Assembly: GCF_014905175.1 (NCBI RefSeq)
Contig: NC_057792.1
Coordinates: 7,688,001 to 7,752,000, forward strand
Direction of reading: 5' to 3'
Source of the DNA: Aphidius gifuensis
Lineage: Eukaryota > Arthropoda > Insecta > Hymenoptera > Braconidae
DNA: 64,000 nt
Part shown: positions 24,111 through 35,337 of the stretch, piece by piece
How positions within the stretch are numbered: position 1 is the first letter of the stretch
How the letters are laid out: each line of letters begins with the position of its first letter
Position numbers and translations under genes: made by a program
The notes under the pieces: generated by a model
Seen by the model: only the letters and a program-made list of their open reading frames with translations
Database searches by the model: none
What the model was told of the DNA's origin: nothing

Positions 24111-25402
24111 TTCTACCAGGGTAATAATTTGAATTGAAATTTTTTTTTGTTTCTTCTGACAACGGCCAAGACACGATCCTCTATACTCTAAAATTCTACC
24201 TAATTCTACCTATCACTAACATCGTACTATAACCGACTTAACCAGTAAATGCAAGTTAAATGGACCGATTTTATTCTGCTTGTATTGACTATATATTCCA
24301 ACGGTTTGCCTATCCTTTTTTGATTGACATAAATTGAGATGATTATGGCAAATGGCTGAGAAATTAATTCAGATTACGAATTTATTTATTTGGTCACATC
24401 CTTTTTCTTAGCAACATTGCCATAATTAATTAATGAAAAGCTATTGCCAAATATGCTGAGGAAGAATGTATCACCAAATATATTATTTCTAGTCTAAATA
24501 ATTCTTTAGCTATTTTAGACAATAATTTCAATTTATGATAGGAGATATTGCTAAAATTAATTTAGACTTTAGGAATTAACTATATTTGGTTACATTCTTT
24601 TCCCTAGATACATTTGCCATAATTAATTAATCAAAAGCTATTGGTGACTGTTGCTAAGATTGGATGTAACCAAATAAATTATTTCATTATCTAGATCAAT
24701 TTCTCTGCAATGGTTTCTATAATACAATAGAATCATTGTGTCAAATTGATTATCTTCAATAGGACCGATGACATCATAGATGAATTTTCCAGCGACAACG
24801 CCAGAAGACAAAAACTGTTTTGATTTTCTAATGATCTATTCTTCATCTATAGGTATCACTTTTAAAATATTTTGTCTTCTATATTAATATCCACAACAAT
24901 TTTTATTTAAAAAATAAAATAATTTCAGTATATTCTGGCGGTTTTGCTTGTTATATATATTATTGTTAAATACACCTAACAAATGATTCCTTTTTTATAT
25001 ATTATATCGATAAAAATAGGGCGCAAAATATAATTTTGCCCAGGGCGCAAAAATTCCTTGTTACGGCACTGTTTGGAATTGTAGTTAATTGTAGTGAAAA
25101 GGGTTTTAATTGTAATTCAACCAAAAAGGAATAAATAATAAGGGTTGACTTATCAACTTTTTTGAAAATAGTCTTAAGACATTGCAAATAGGTCGGATAG
25201 TTTCGTTTGGAATTGTAGTTAATTGTAGTGAAAAGGGTTTTAATTGTAGTTCAAAAAATACTTATGAAAAATTAAAAGTAAAATTTCGGAGCAAAACTCA
25301 TATTAATATTTCTAGTTATCTCTAAAAAATTGTACGTAGTCTCATTAGACGCGTCTTGAATTGTAGTTAATTGTAGTGGAAAGGATTTTAATTGTAGTTG
25401 AA

Positions 25403-26987
25403 CCCTAGCGAAAATGGCGACACCGATCCGACACCAATCCGACAGTCGGTTTGTGCACTGATCTCATACAAAACCGACACAAAACCGACACACGACTATA
25501 AGAATTTCTGAGTCACAAAAATAAATAATAAGAAGCATTGGCGAAAAGTTTGAGATATTATGTCTAAAATTTCTAAATAATATTCTTATAATTTAAGACA
25601 CATTAGAATTTTTTAAATAATTTTTATTGAAAAACTCAATTCATGTTTATGTATTAAAGTGAGGTTAGCTGTCAGAATCATCTATATACACGACTGTGAG
25701 ATTTACAATTCTCACACAATTCAAACCACTACGACTGTGAATTGTAAATCCGACACAATTCCGACACAAATCCGACAGACGTACGACAGTATAATTTTAT
25801 TTTGTTATTTTTCAATAGATAAAATCATTTTATTGATAAAAATTTTTGTTCAATAATGAAGTTATAATAATTTAATAATTATAGACATATTAGATTTTTT
25901 TAAAATTGATTATTTTTCTAGAAAATTATTATTATTTGGTTTTTTTATGAGGTTGAGGAAGGTTTTTATCAAATACTTTTTTTTGAAAATAATACATTTA
26001 ATCAGTTTCCCATGTGTTTCCCCTCCCGATTTTTATATAATGTGACTAAAGTTATTAAATATTATAACTTTATTATTGAACATAGGGAATTTTATCAATA
26101 AATGATTTTTATATTGAAAAATACAAAATCTCTACTATCGGCCACGTCTGTCAGGTTTTTGTACAGAACTCTGTCGATTTCTTCTCCCCAGTCGTCGGAA
26201 ATGTGTAAATTCAAATCTCACAGACGATTCAATTATTTTTGTCAAATCTTATTAAAAAAAATTATCTTATGCCTAAAATTATTAAACATTATTTTAACTT
26301 CGATATTGAACAAAAATTTTTGTTTTATAAAATGCTTTTTTATTGAAAAATACAAAATAAAATATACTGTCATTGCACGTCTGTCTGCTTTGTGTCGGAA
26401 TTGCGTCCGGATTTACAATTCGCACAGTCGTGTGACAGGAATCATTGGAACCTGAGAATTGCAAATTCTCTGCCAGCGATTCAACCATTTTTTTTGTCAA
26501 AATTTATTAAAAAAAAATAAGAAATATGCCTAAAATTATTAATATTATAACTTCGTATTGTATAAAATTCCAGTAATAAATGCTTTTTGTTGATTGAAAA
26601 ATACAAAATAAATTATACTGTCGTACGTCTGTCGGATTTGTCCAGAATTACTGTCGGATTTACAATTCTCTACAGTCGTGTGTCGGAATTGTGAGGTGTA
26701 AAAATCGTGACAGTCGTGTACGAATGGCGACACCGACACACTAACCGACAGTCTTTTAATCTCATCAACAGAACAAAGTTTTTCAATAAAAATTTTTAAA
26801 AAATTCTAATAGTATTAAATTATAAGAATATTATGTCTAAAAATTTTTAAATAATATTCTTATAATTTAAATGCTTCTTATTTTTTATTTTTGTGACTCA
26901 GAAATTCTTATAGTCTGTGTATGTATTGTGTCGGTTTTGTATGAGATCAGTGCTGAATCGACTGTCAGATTGCACAATTCGCTAGGG
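25403..26987. mobile_element. CCCTAGCG element with AA flanks
   Basis: The left end CCCTAGCGAAAATGGCGACA and right end CAATTCGCTAGGG are inverted, with AA on both sides (25401-25402, 26988-26989). The interior is built from words such as TCCGACACAATTCCGACAC and GACTGTGAGAATTGTAAA, facing in opposite directions in the two halves, with AT-rich spacers. There is no ORF of its own. It is inserted in the long-TIR element 20858-27721. A related left end occurs at 30943. Confidence 0.82.
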
Positions 26988-28225
26988 AATAAATAAAATT
27001 GTAAATGAAGGGTTAAAAATCAAACTTTTCAAAATAACCTTAGGACATTACATAGTTAAAAAGCTTCGTTTGGAATTGTAGTTCAATTTATAGTGAAAAT
27101 TTTTTTAATGTAGTTTAAAAAATAAGGAATAAATTTTGTAGGCAATTCATATTTAAAATTCCTACAATTTCTTTTACTATTTTTTTAACTACAATTAAAA
27201 TGTTTTTTACTACAATTAACTACAATTTAAGACGCATCTAATGAGACTACGTACAATTTTTTAGAGATAACTAGAAATATTAATATGAGTTTTGCTCCGA
27301 AATTTTAATTTTAATTTTTCATAAGTATTTTTTGAACTACAATTAAAACCCTTTTCACTACAATTAACTACAATTCCAAACGAAACTATCCGACCTATTT
27401 GCAATGTCTTAAGACTATTTTCAAAAAAGTTGATAAGTCAACCCTTTATTTATTCCTTATTTTTTGAACTACAATTAAAATCCTTTTCACTACAATTAAC
27501 TACAATTCAGGACGCATCTAAAGAGATTATGTACGACTGTTAGAGATAACTAGAAAAATTAATATGAGTTTTGCTCCAGAATTTTAATTTTAATTTTTCA
27601 CAAGTATTTTTTGAACTACAATTAAAACCCTTTTCACTACAATTAACTACAATTCAAGACGCGTCGAATCAGCCTACCTACGATTTTTTTAGACGAACGG
27701 TGGTTCTAGGTTCACGTCGGTGGTTAAGCGAGGTTTATTATTGGTTATTTATTTCTAAACAATTTATCAAGAATAACTTTTTTCTATTTAACAATGAGTT
27801 TTGAGCGTGTAAACAGAAAAGAAAAAATGTTGCCGGGAATTGATTGCTATTCTCCGTGAATCTAGCACAAACTACCGAACTATACACAAAAAATGTCCAA
27901 CTTTTAAATGAAATTTATAATAAAATTTAGTAAATTCTAAAACCGGTAGTGGGTAAATTATTCTCAGCCTGCTAAAATTTACTTCTGAGTGTCGTGAATT
28001 TAGTCATTTTTTCAAACAGAAATTACAATAAAATTGTGTAAATTTTATGGCTTAGTATTGTATATAGTCAATGGCCAGATTTTTTACATAATTTTATTGT
28101 AAAAATTATCAGCTATCAATATACGACTAATTCTTATAAATGACGGGGGAACGCAGTTTTTACTATTTGTTTTGTAATTTTTTCTTTTACTTTTGTAATT
28201 CTTAGTTAAAATTTCTCTCAGTGTA

Positions 28226-29460
28226 CTAAAGAATAAATCAAAATAAATAGCTAAAAATTTGAAAAATATTTTCGCATTTATTTTGATATCTATACAGATT
28301 ATTCTGAAGTACAATACAACATATAGTATTGAAATTTGTTTGACCTAATTCGGTACAATATTTAGTGACTATTCTGCTATAATTCAACGATATGTATATG
28401 GGGCATTCCACGTGAATTCAGACGGTCGTGACCCTGACCCCTCCCGATTTCGTTCATATTTTTTTTTCAGCTTGTTTTCAGCTCAAAAATGACGCTCATT
28501 TTTTTTCAGATTTTTTGGACATTTTTTCGACCCTTAAAAAAATAAAAAACAACAAAAATCGAAAAAAAATCGATTCCGACATTTTTTAAAATTCTGATTT
28601 TTTTTCCCTGAATTCTTGAGCTCATAAAATAAGGCTAGCCAAAATTTCAGAGTGGGATCTCAATTGGAACTTTATGGAATTTTTTTTTGAAAGTTAATTT
28701 TTTTTTTTCAGTTTTTACAAATAAATCAAAGTAATACATTACGTACATCAATATGAATAATTCTTGTGTTGTCACCTCAGTTACAAGAGGGCGTGAGTGT
28801 ATTCTAAGTATTATTTTTTTATTATTTTACCTTTTTGAAAAAAAAATATAAGTATGAAAATGGCAAAACTCACCCTTTTGTTGAGTTTTTCGTTCCAATT
28901 GAGATCCCACAAGAATAAGGGCTTGGTAGCCCGCACTCCAAAATTAATTGAAAATGGGTTTACAATCAAAACTATTTTCCTGACATGTTCGGGCTGTCAA
29001 AAAGTACCTTCCAATAATTTTCCGACTTTCTACAACCAGTACTGAGGGTGAAAGTGGGTGAGAAAAGTCAATTTTTTTTTTTTTAAACATCAGTTATTTT
29101 ATCAAAAATTTATTTTTACCAATTATTTTTATCAAGAATAGATTGAGGATATGAATAAGTACTTTTGAAAAAAATTTCAATTTTCTAACAGTGGTATTAT
29201 GGGTGGTAGTGGGTGAAAAAAGTCAATCTAATTATTAATTGTTACATGACGCAAAGCATGATGATGTTTATTTCTTTTGAAAAAAAAAAGAAATTCAGAG
29301 ACACTTCTTTTTCAAAAAGTTGATATAACTAAGGTACTTACTCTACAAACGTGATTGTTTCATGATCGAAAAAGTTCATATAAATTTTAGGTCGAAAAAA
29401 GTCGGAATAAATTTTAGGTGGAGAAATGGCGGAGAAAGTTTGAGATTTATTTTATTTGTT
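28226..29460. repeat. Intergenic repeat region with internal inverted words
   Basis: Starts near 28390 with GGGGCATTCCACGTGAATTC. GTGGGATCTCAATTGGAAC (about 28650) recurs inverted as TTCCAATTGAGATCCCAC (about 28893), so the segment is a probable MITE or foldback relic. GGTGAAAGTGGGTGAGAAAA (29047) and a variant (29190) form a further short repeat. No gene is seen; the ORF at 28854-29045 lies in the inverted repeat. Confidence 0.45.
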
Positions 29461-29462
29461 TT

Positions 29463-30942
29463 TATTTTATGTAACTAGGGTGCGGTTACCGCTGCGCTCG
29501 CATAGGCAATTACACCTCCGGTCCATTTTGCCGTCCCCTCATTTCCCTTAAGCCACCATGAAATATCCACCCCCAGTACTCGTCTGTCTTTTGCGCTTTC
29601 CAACTTGCTAACAAGCCTATGGAGTGCCGCATCTACAGACTTCCTTGGCTGGTAGGTGAATTGCAGCTCATGCAGTGGCCCGCGAACTCGAATTGCATCC
29701 CTTACATACCTGTCTACAAGTCGCTCCAGCGCCTTGAGCATGTAAGAGGTGAGACTGATCGGTCTATAAGCTCCTGGTTGGTCTTTGTCAGCCCTGCGAG
29801 GCTTAGGAATATAAGCTATCTTCGTTTTGCGCCATTGCCTTGGTACATAACCCGTGGCAATACACGCCCTAAAAGTGGCACAAGTGTATGATTTAAATCT
29901 TTTTGGAGCATAACCGGTAATATCCCATCGGTTCCCGGACTCTTATAAGGTTCGAACCCATTCACCGCCCATTTTACTCTATCAGGATTTACTACTCTAG
30001 ACGCCTAGTCTCGGCGTCCCAACACCCTTGGTTCGCTCTAGGTATTCATCAGAGTGGTTTCTACATACCCAGGAAAGTGTTTGTCTAGCAGTACCCCAAT
30101 CTCTTCCCTCCGGTCCGAGGCATACCCGCCCCCCGGAAGTTTGAGTGGTCCATCTGCTGCACTATCTTCCTTGGCAATAATTTTCTTAAGCTTGGCCGCG
30201 TCTGGCACATTAGAGGTTTATCCACAGAACCTCCTCCAGGAATCCCTCTTGGCCACCTGCTTAAATTTTTTTTGCAGAGCTCTATAATGTTCTGCAGCCC
30301 CCGGTCTACCTTTAAGTATCTTATTCAAGGCCCTACGTACACCGGATTTTAGCTTCTGTAGCTCGCTACTCCACCATTCACTCTTATCCCTAACAACGCT
30401 TAGAGGACAGTTATTTTCATACGCCTCGACCATTGCGTCCCGCGAAAATATCACCGCGCCTTCGATTTTAATCGGAGTGTTAAACCTCGCCGGGAAAAAC
30501 TCAATTCTTTTCTCCAGCTCAGCTTTATACGCATGCCAGTCTGCTTTGCGTAGATTACGGTTGCGCGCCCTCAGCAGCGGCCACCGCAAATCATTTTAAC
30601 TGAATGTATCGGTGGTCCGACGACGTCGGATCATTGGATACCTTCCAGTTCTTAATTCTACCTGCCACATCCGGTGCGACCATCGTTAGGTTTGTCACCG
30701 ATTTCCTTACACTAGTTAAGAAAGTGGGTTCCTTACCTTGATTGATGACCTCTAGGTTCGTGGCGTATAAGAAGTCCAGTAAAGCTCTGCCCCGATTGTT
30801 GATGTCGTCGCTGCCCCATGCAACATGGTGCGCATTGACATCTCCAGATTCCAGTACCAGATTCCACTGTCTATTTTTGCAGTTCTCTACGAGGGATACA
30901 ACTTCGTTAGAGGGAGGTGGGTCAGATGAATCGTGAGGCATG
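29463..30942 (-). mobile_element. Broken non-LTR (LINE) retrotransposon, endonuclease and RT fragments
   Basis: On the minus strand 30941-30591 encodes the C-terminal half of an AP-type endonuclease (HDSSDPPPSNEVVSLV, GDVNAHHVAWGSDD, RGRALLDFL, SDHRYI). 30589-30218 encodes the linker before the RT domain. 30000-29475 encodes RT pieces in several frames (SPGTDGILPVMLQKDL, RPISLTSYMLKALERLVDRY, RKSVDAALHRLV, LGVDI). Then an internal deletion is followed by VIAYASAAV. Type is R1/LOA/Jockey-like (inference from the endonuclease motifs). Several frameshifts are present, there is no 3' UTR or poly(A) tail, and it is cut at the 5' side by the CCCTAGCG element at 30943. G+C content is clearly higher than the surroundings. 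Confidence 0.85.
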
Positions 30943-31480
30943 CCCTAGCGAAAATGGCGACACCGATCCGACACTAATCCGACAGTCGGTTTGTGCACCG
31001 ATCTCATACAAAAACGACACAAAACCGACACACGACTATAAGAATTTCTAAGTCACAAAAATAAATAGTAAAAAGCATTTATAAAATAAAATATTATGTC
31101 TAAAAAATTTTAAATAATATTCTTATAATTTAAGACACATTAGAATTTTTTTAAAATAATTCTTTTATTGAAAAAACTCAATTCTGTTTATGTATTGAAA
31201 GTAAGGTTAGCTGTCAGAATCATCTGTACACGACTGTGAGATTTTACAATTCTCACACAATTCCGACACAATTCCGACACACGACTGTGAGAATTGTAAA
31301 TCCGACACAATTCCGACACAAATCCGACAGACGTACGACAGTATATTTTTATTTTGTATTTAATATAAAAAAAGAGCATTTTATTAATAAAATTTTTTGT
31401 TCAATATTAAAGTTATAATATTTTAATAATTTTAGGCATATTAGATTTTTTTTTTTTTGAATAAATTTTGATAAAAAAAA
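30943..31480. mobile_element. Second CCCTAGCG element, left part
   Basis: The first ~500 bp closely follow 25403-25880 (CCCTAGCGAAAATGGCGACA, then CCGACAGTCGGTTTGTGCA, ACAAAACCGACACACGACTA). Beyond about 31480 the two copies diverge. A possible right end is CTTTACTAGGG at 32243-32253, since TG flanks both it and the left end, but terminal similarity is short, so the right boundary is uncertain. Confidence 0.65.
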
Positions 31481-31504
31481 TAATTGGAATCGTCTGTCAA
31501 GTAT

Positions 31505-31706
31505 GACTTGCCTGATACGTATTGCTTACCTCATACGTATGGCTTGCCTCATACGTATTGCTTACCCCATACGTATTGCTTACTTCATACGTATTCGTTA
31601 CCCCATACGTATTACTTGCTTCATACGTATTGCTTACTGCATACGTATTACTTGCTTTATACGTATTGCTTATCTCATACGTATTGATTACCCCATACGT
31701 ATTATA
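31505..31706. repeat. 18-bp minisatellite, about 11 copies
   Basis: Tandem variants of CATACGTATTGCTTACCC (with CTTGCCT, TTACTTCAT variants). Each unit contains the palindrome ATACGTAT. All three frames of one strand stay open, which explains the overlapping ORFs here. These are not genes. Confidence 0.93.
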
Positions 31707-31709
31707 TAT

Positions 31710-33327
31710 ATACCTATATTAATTATCAGAAAAAAAAAAAATAATTATAAGTTATAACATAAATACTTATTTTAATTCAAGCAGAAATCTGTCAAATACA
31801 GTACTAAAATAACGAATCTTGATTTCAAAATATATAAATGATGTAATTTATTGATTTCCCTGACGACGAAAAAAAAAATTTTGTGTAAGAGTGACTGAGA
31901 AAGAAAATTTGTTTATTCATATTTCATTAACAACAGACAAAGAAAAAATGACAAATGACATGAGAGTGATAGAGAAAACAAAATAACCAATCAAATATTC
32001 GGAAGATCAATGACAACTGTCCTTTTTATATAAGGAGAAGAATAATATTAAATAACTTTTTATCTGTAAGCGTGATCGATTTGCACCGACTAATTAAAAG
32101 TTTCCTTTTATTTTTATCTTTAAATCGCCGGTATTTTGAAAACGATATCTTTAAAACTCACGGAGTTATTAGAATTCTAATAGAAAAATTTGATGTGGCT
32201 GTTTTTTCCCGATTTACATTGGAACCCAACAATAGTACATTGCTTTACTAGGGTGTAAGGCTGATGATACTCGCACGATTTTGAGGCAACGCTGTGCATG
32301 TGACGAGCAAAGCCTCAATATCGTAAGAGTCATCAGCATTACACCGATAATACATACTATTTTTTGCCATAAGTACTTGAAAGAGACTACAAAATAATTA
32401 GACAATTTGATATTAATTACGATCAAGAAATACGTGGGACCGCGCCCTCATGAGGGGGTCTGGGGGGGTGACACCCCCCCAGAATTAAAAAAAAAAAATT
32501 AATATGATTAAAAAAAAAAAAAAAATTAATATGATTTAAATAAACAAAATTAATATGATTCAAATAAACAAAATGATATGATTAAACAAAAGAAAATTAA
32601 TATGATCACAAAAAATAAAATTAACATGAATACAAAAAATAAAATTGATATTAATAAATAACAATATTGCTTTGAATAAATAAGAATAACAAATAAATCA
32701 GATGGCCTCAATAAAAAAAAAAAATAATAGTATCCTACATTTATAAAATATCTATCTATTTTGATATATCTCAACAATTTATTAAATGTTTTTTTTTTTT
32801 TAAATTCCATGTATGCTTTTTTATATAGGTATATAAACTCTTTTGATTTTTTTTGGCATTAGTTTCACTGTCACATATGACATTATCAGTCATTAAAACA
32901 GTTTTTGCAATTTTATTTAATTTTTTTTGTTAATATGATATATTTTAATTATTAATTTTTGTTGAAATAAGATTGTATTTTGTTGTTAAACTGTCTCAAG
33001 CTGTCACTTATATTTAGACAGAATGTATACAAAGCCATGGTTATGTTTAGTTATGTTCAGCATGTTTAGTCGTCAGAGGGCTGCACCAGTTTATAAAAAA
33101 AAAAAAAAATCACACCGTCATACAATGTTTAGTTGTGTTGGTGGTTTCCCATTAAAAATTAAAAAAATAATGTGTTAATGTGTATATTGAAAACTTTACA
33201 CATGAAAATACGGGTGTAATGTAGTCTTTTTTAAGTACGAATGCCAAAAAATCATGTTTTGTGGAGATTCGACGCGCAGTGTGGGCAGCCCTGCTTAGTT
33301 CGTCTCACTCACATAGATGAACATATG
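31710..33327. repeat. Intergenic, with hairpins at 32252-32344 and 32450-32483
   Basis: 32252-32344 is an imperfect inverted repeat (GGTGTAAGGCTGATGATACT ... AGTCATCAGCATTACACC). Near 32459-32483 lies a 12-bp perfect stem, TCTGGGGGGGTG and CACCCCCCCAGA, separated by one A, preceded by CCCTCATGAGGG. After it come repeats of AATTAATATGATT (32490-32610). The rest is AT-rich, with no gene seen. Confidence 0.5.
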
Positions 33328-33335
33328 TTCATGAT

Positions 33336-35329
33336 CATGGTAGAAATATACAGGTAGGTCCATGCGCATACGTTTTTTTAAGCCAATAAGAAGTGCAGCC
33401 CCTACGTCGCCATATTGCCCTAGTGAAAATAATTTGGCGGATTATGTCATAATATGGCATAATATGACAAAATATGCCATATTCCGACAAAAATTCATTT
33501 GCCAGAAAATGGTATATTCTGACATCCAAAAATCATGTAAGAATATGTCAGAATATGTCATAATATAGCATATTCTGACATATTCCGACAAAATTTATTT
33601 GTCAGAAAATGGCATATTCTGGCATCCAAAAATAATGTGAGAATATTCCATATTCTGACATATTCCGACAAAATTCATTTGCGAGAAATAGCATATTATG
33701 GCATCCAAAAATCATGTGAGAATATATCAGAATATGTCATAATATGGCATATTCTGACATATTCCGACAAAATTTATTTGTCAGAAAATGGCATATTCTG
33801 GCAACCAAAAATCATGTGAGAATATGTCAGAATATGGCATATTCCGACAAAAATTCATTTGCCAGAAAATGGCATATTCTGGCATCCAAAAATCATGTAA
33901 GAATATGTCAGAATATGGCATCTAAAAAGTTTGTAATGGCAAAATCATTTTGATAATAGTTTTTTGAGTAAATAATATTTTCTTCTCGGTCACGTCATTG
34001 TTTTAATTATGTGACTTTGTTATTAAATTATTACGCAAGAAATTTTTTGAGTGATACCATTTTTTTTACATTTCTTCTTGTACATTGCTTTTTGAAGTTT
34101 CTCGCATGTGGTCATCTCACAACTAGTTCTTATGTATACGATATGGATCCATCATATTCATATCCAAAAAATATGACGATATAATAATACAAAACTTTAA
34201 ATAATCAATGTTCCCCGTAATTGTTTGAAAGAAGTAAAAATGAATAATACGTAAATAGTTATGTTTAATAAATATCAGAAATTCGCCAGATGCCCTAAAA
34301 AGTTGCGGCGGATTATGCCATATTATGACATAATGTGCCATAAATTGCTATAAAAAGTTGGCGGATTATGTCATATTATGCCATAGAATGCCATAAGAAG
34401 TTCGTAAATTATGTCATATTATGACATAAAATGCCATAAATTGATGTTAAAAAATGGCGCATTATGTCATAATATGACATAATATGGCATAATCCCCAAA
34501 AAAAAATTATGTAAGAATTTGTCGGAATTTGTCGGAAGTCCAAATAACCTTAGAAATTCCGGCATTTTCAGACAAATTCTGAAAAGTAATAATGACAGAA
34601 GATGTCAGATGATGTCATATTATGCCATAATATGCCATAATTTTCCTGTCATTTTATGGCATATTATGGCATATTATGACATAATCCGCCATATTATTTT
34701 CACCAGGGTGGCTAAATTGACGCGATTTTATTTAAATCATAAATTGAAGTACATATCAAAGATGGTCCCAATAAAAAACTAAAATAATAAAGACTCATAA
34801 ACAAATGATTAATTCTATAAAAAATAAAATTAAAATTCATATATAACTTTGTTACATATTTTTTTTAACTTTTTTTTCTTATTTCTTTTTTTTTATCTTC
34901 TATAATTTTCTCATTCAAAACTCTAAGTCAAATGTACGTACAAGTATGTACCAAACATTGTATTGCATTCAGTGCAATTTATATTGTTTTTTTCATCTAT
35001 ACTTCTAGTTTGATAACTAAATATGTAAAAATTCCTTTTATTTTTCCTAATTGCCTAATTGTGTTTTGTGAAAAAGTAAAAATTTAACTTCTAATTGTTT
35101 TGACACATTTATAAACATGTATAATTATTAAACAATATTTTTAAAGTTTTTAATTATGGTTAATGTAAATTTTAAACATGTTCTGCATTAATTAATAACA
35201 GTATAATAATAATAGTATGACGGGCACACAAATTTACACACATATAGACAAGACCGCTATACTTAGAGTATTGCGCAGTAGATTTTATTTTCGTCCGAGG
35301 ATTGGACATACCTGTATATTTCTACCATG
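33336..35329. mobile_element. TIR element with 8-bp duplication TTCATGAT
   Basis: The left end is CATGGTAGAAATATACAGGT and the right end is its inverse, ACCTGTATATTTCTACCATG. TTCATGAT occurs exactly at 33328-33335 and 35330-35337. The 8-bp duplication suggests a hAT-type transposase. It is non-autonomous and contains the nested element 33418-34708. Confidence 0.82.
33418..34708. mobile_element. CCCTAGTG element with TG flanks and ATGGCATATT arrays
   Basis: The left end CCCTAGTGAAAATAATTTGG and right end ATATTATTTTCACCAGGG are inverted; TG flanks both (33416-33417, 34709-34710). The left half (33440-33930) consists of repeated blocks of about 78 and 103 bp made of CATATTCYGACA, TTCATTTGCCAGAAAATGGC and ATCCAAAAATCATGTGAGAA. 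The right half (34300-34690) uses related words inverted (TATTATGACATAA). The core at about 33940-34280 is unique and non-repetitive, with no recognised coding content. It could be captured DNA. Confidence 0.83.
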
Positions 35330-35337
35330 TTCATGAT

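Larger units (their letters stand above)
21361..24121. mobile_element. Pack-type TIR element carrying a PP2A-A gene fragment
   Basis: The ends are CCCTGGTGGAAATATT on the left and AATATTTCTACCAGGG on the right, with TA on both sides (21359-21360, 24122-24123). The homologous copy at 63145-63170 lacks the insert and has a single TA, which confirms boundaries and duplication. Next to each end lies an array of a ~30-bp repeat (CCGGCATGA.GTTGATGGCG type), in opposite orientation on the two sides (21370-22370 and 23817-24110). Between them lies a broken copy of a host PP2A scaffold gene with its upstream flank. No transposase was seen, so movement would have depended on enzymes supplied elsewhere. 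The 2-bp duplication and subterminal repeats suggest a CACTA/EnSpm-like affinity (inference). Confidence 0.88.
21058..25071. mobile_element. hAT-like non-autonomous element with 8-bp duplication TTTGGAAT
   Basis: The terminal inverted repeats are CAGTGCCGTAACAAGG on the left and CCTTGTTACGGCACTG on the right. An exact 8-bp direct repeat TTTGGAAT lies at 21050-21057 and 25072-25079. CAGTG-type ends plus an 8-bp duplication are hAT features. No transposase is seen. A second copy starts at 62870. The copy here is split by the element at 21361-24121. Confidence 0.88.
20858..27721. mobile_element. Long-TIR element, GGTTAAGCGA flanks, nested
   Basis: The left arm starts CCGACGTGAACCTAGAACCG and continues with GTTCGTCTAAAAAAATCGTA. 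The right arm at about 27660-27720 is its inverse. GGTTAAGCGA occurs at 20848-20857 and 27722-27731, so the duplication is 8-10 bp. The arms consist of repeated blocks built on TTGAATTGTAGTTAATTGTA and GTGAAAAGGGTTTTAATTGT, direct in the left half and inverted in the right. It is interrupted by the elements at 21058-25071 and 25403-26987. No protein-coding region of its own was found. Confidence 0.75.
20267..28223. mobile_element. CACTGAGAGAAAT element, TA flanks, host of a transposon nest
   Basis: The left terminus CACTGAGAGAAATATTAACT and right terminus AGTTAAAATTTCTCTCAGTG are inverted copies, each flanked by TA (20265-20266, 28224-28225). The subterminal ACAATAAAATTATGTAAA also recurs on both sides. 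Removing the insertion 20858-27721 rejoins a sequence that reads through GGTTAAGCGA, with AGTTTATTATTG-like words after it. This resembles an internally repeated block at 20460-20530. No transposase was seen. A Tc1/mariner-type MITE is possible from the TA duplication. Confidence 0.65.

Noticed and set aside
23833..24174. 113-aa ORF with repeated AEKLPGMKLM-like motifs
   Set aside because: It is translation of the 30-bp minisatellite in the Pack-type element, with no independent support.
28854..29045. 63-aa ORF starting MKMAKLTLLLSFSF
   Set aside because: It looks like a signal peptide but overlaps inverted repeat words shared with 28.65 kb and has no splice or homology support.
31484..31757. 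Three overlapping 60-84 aa ORFs on one strand
   Set aside because: They are the three frames of the 18-bp minisatellite; the period divisible by three keeps them open.
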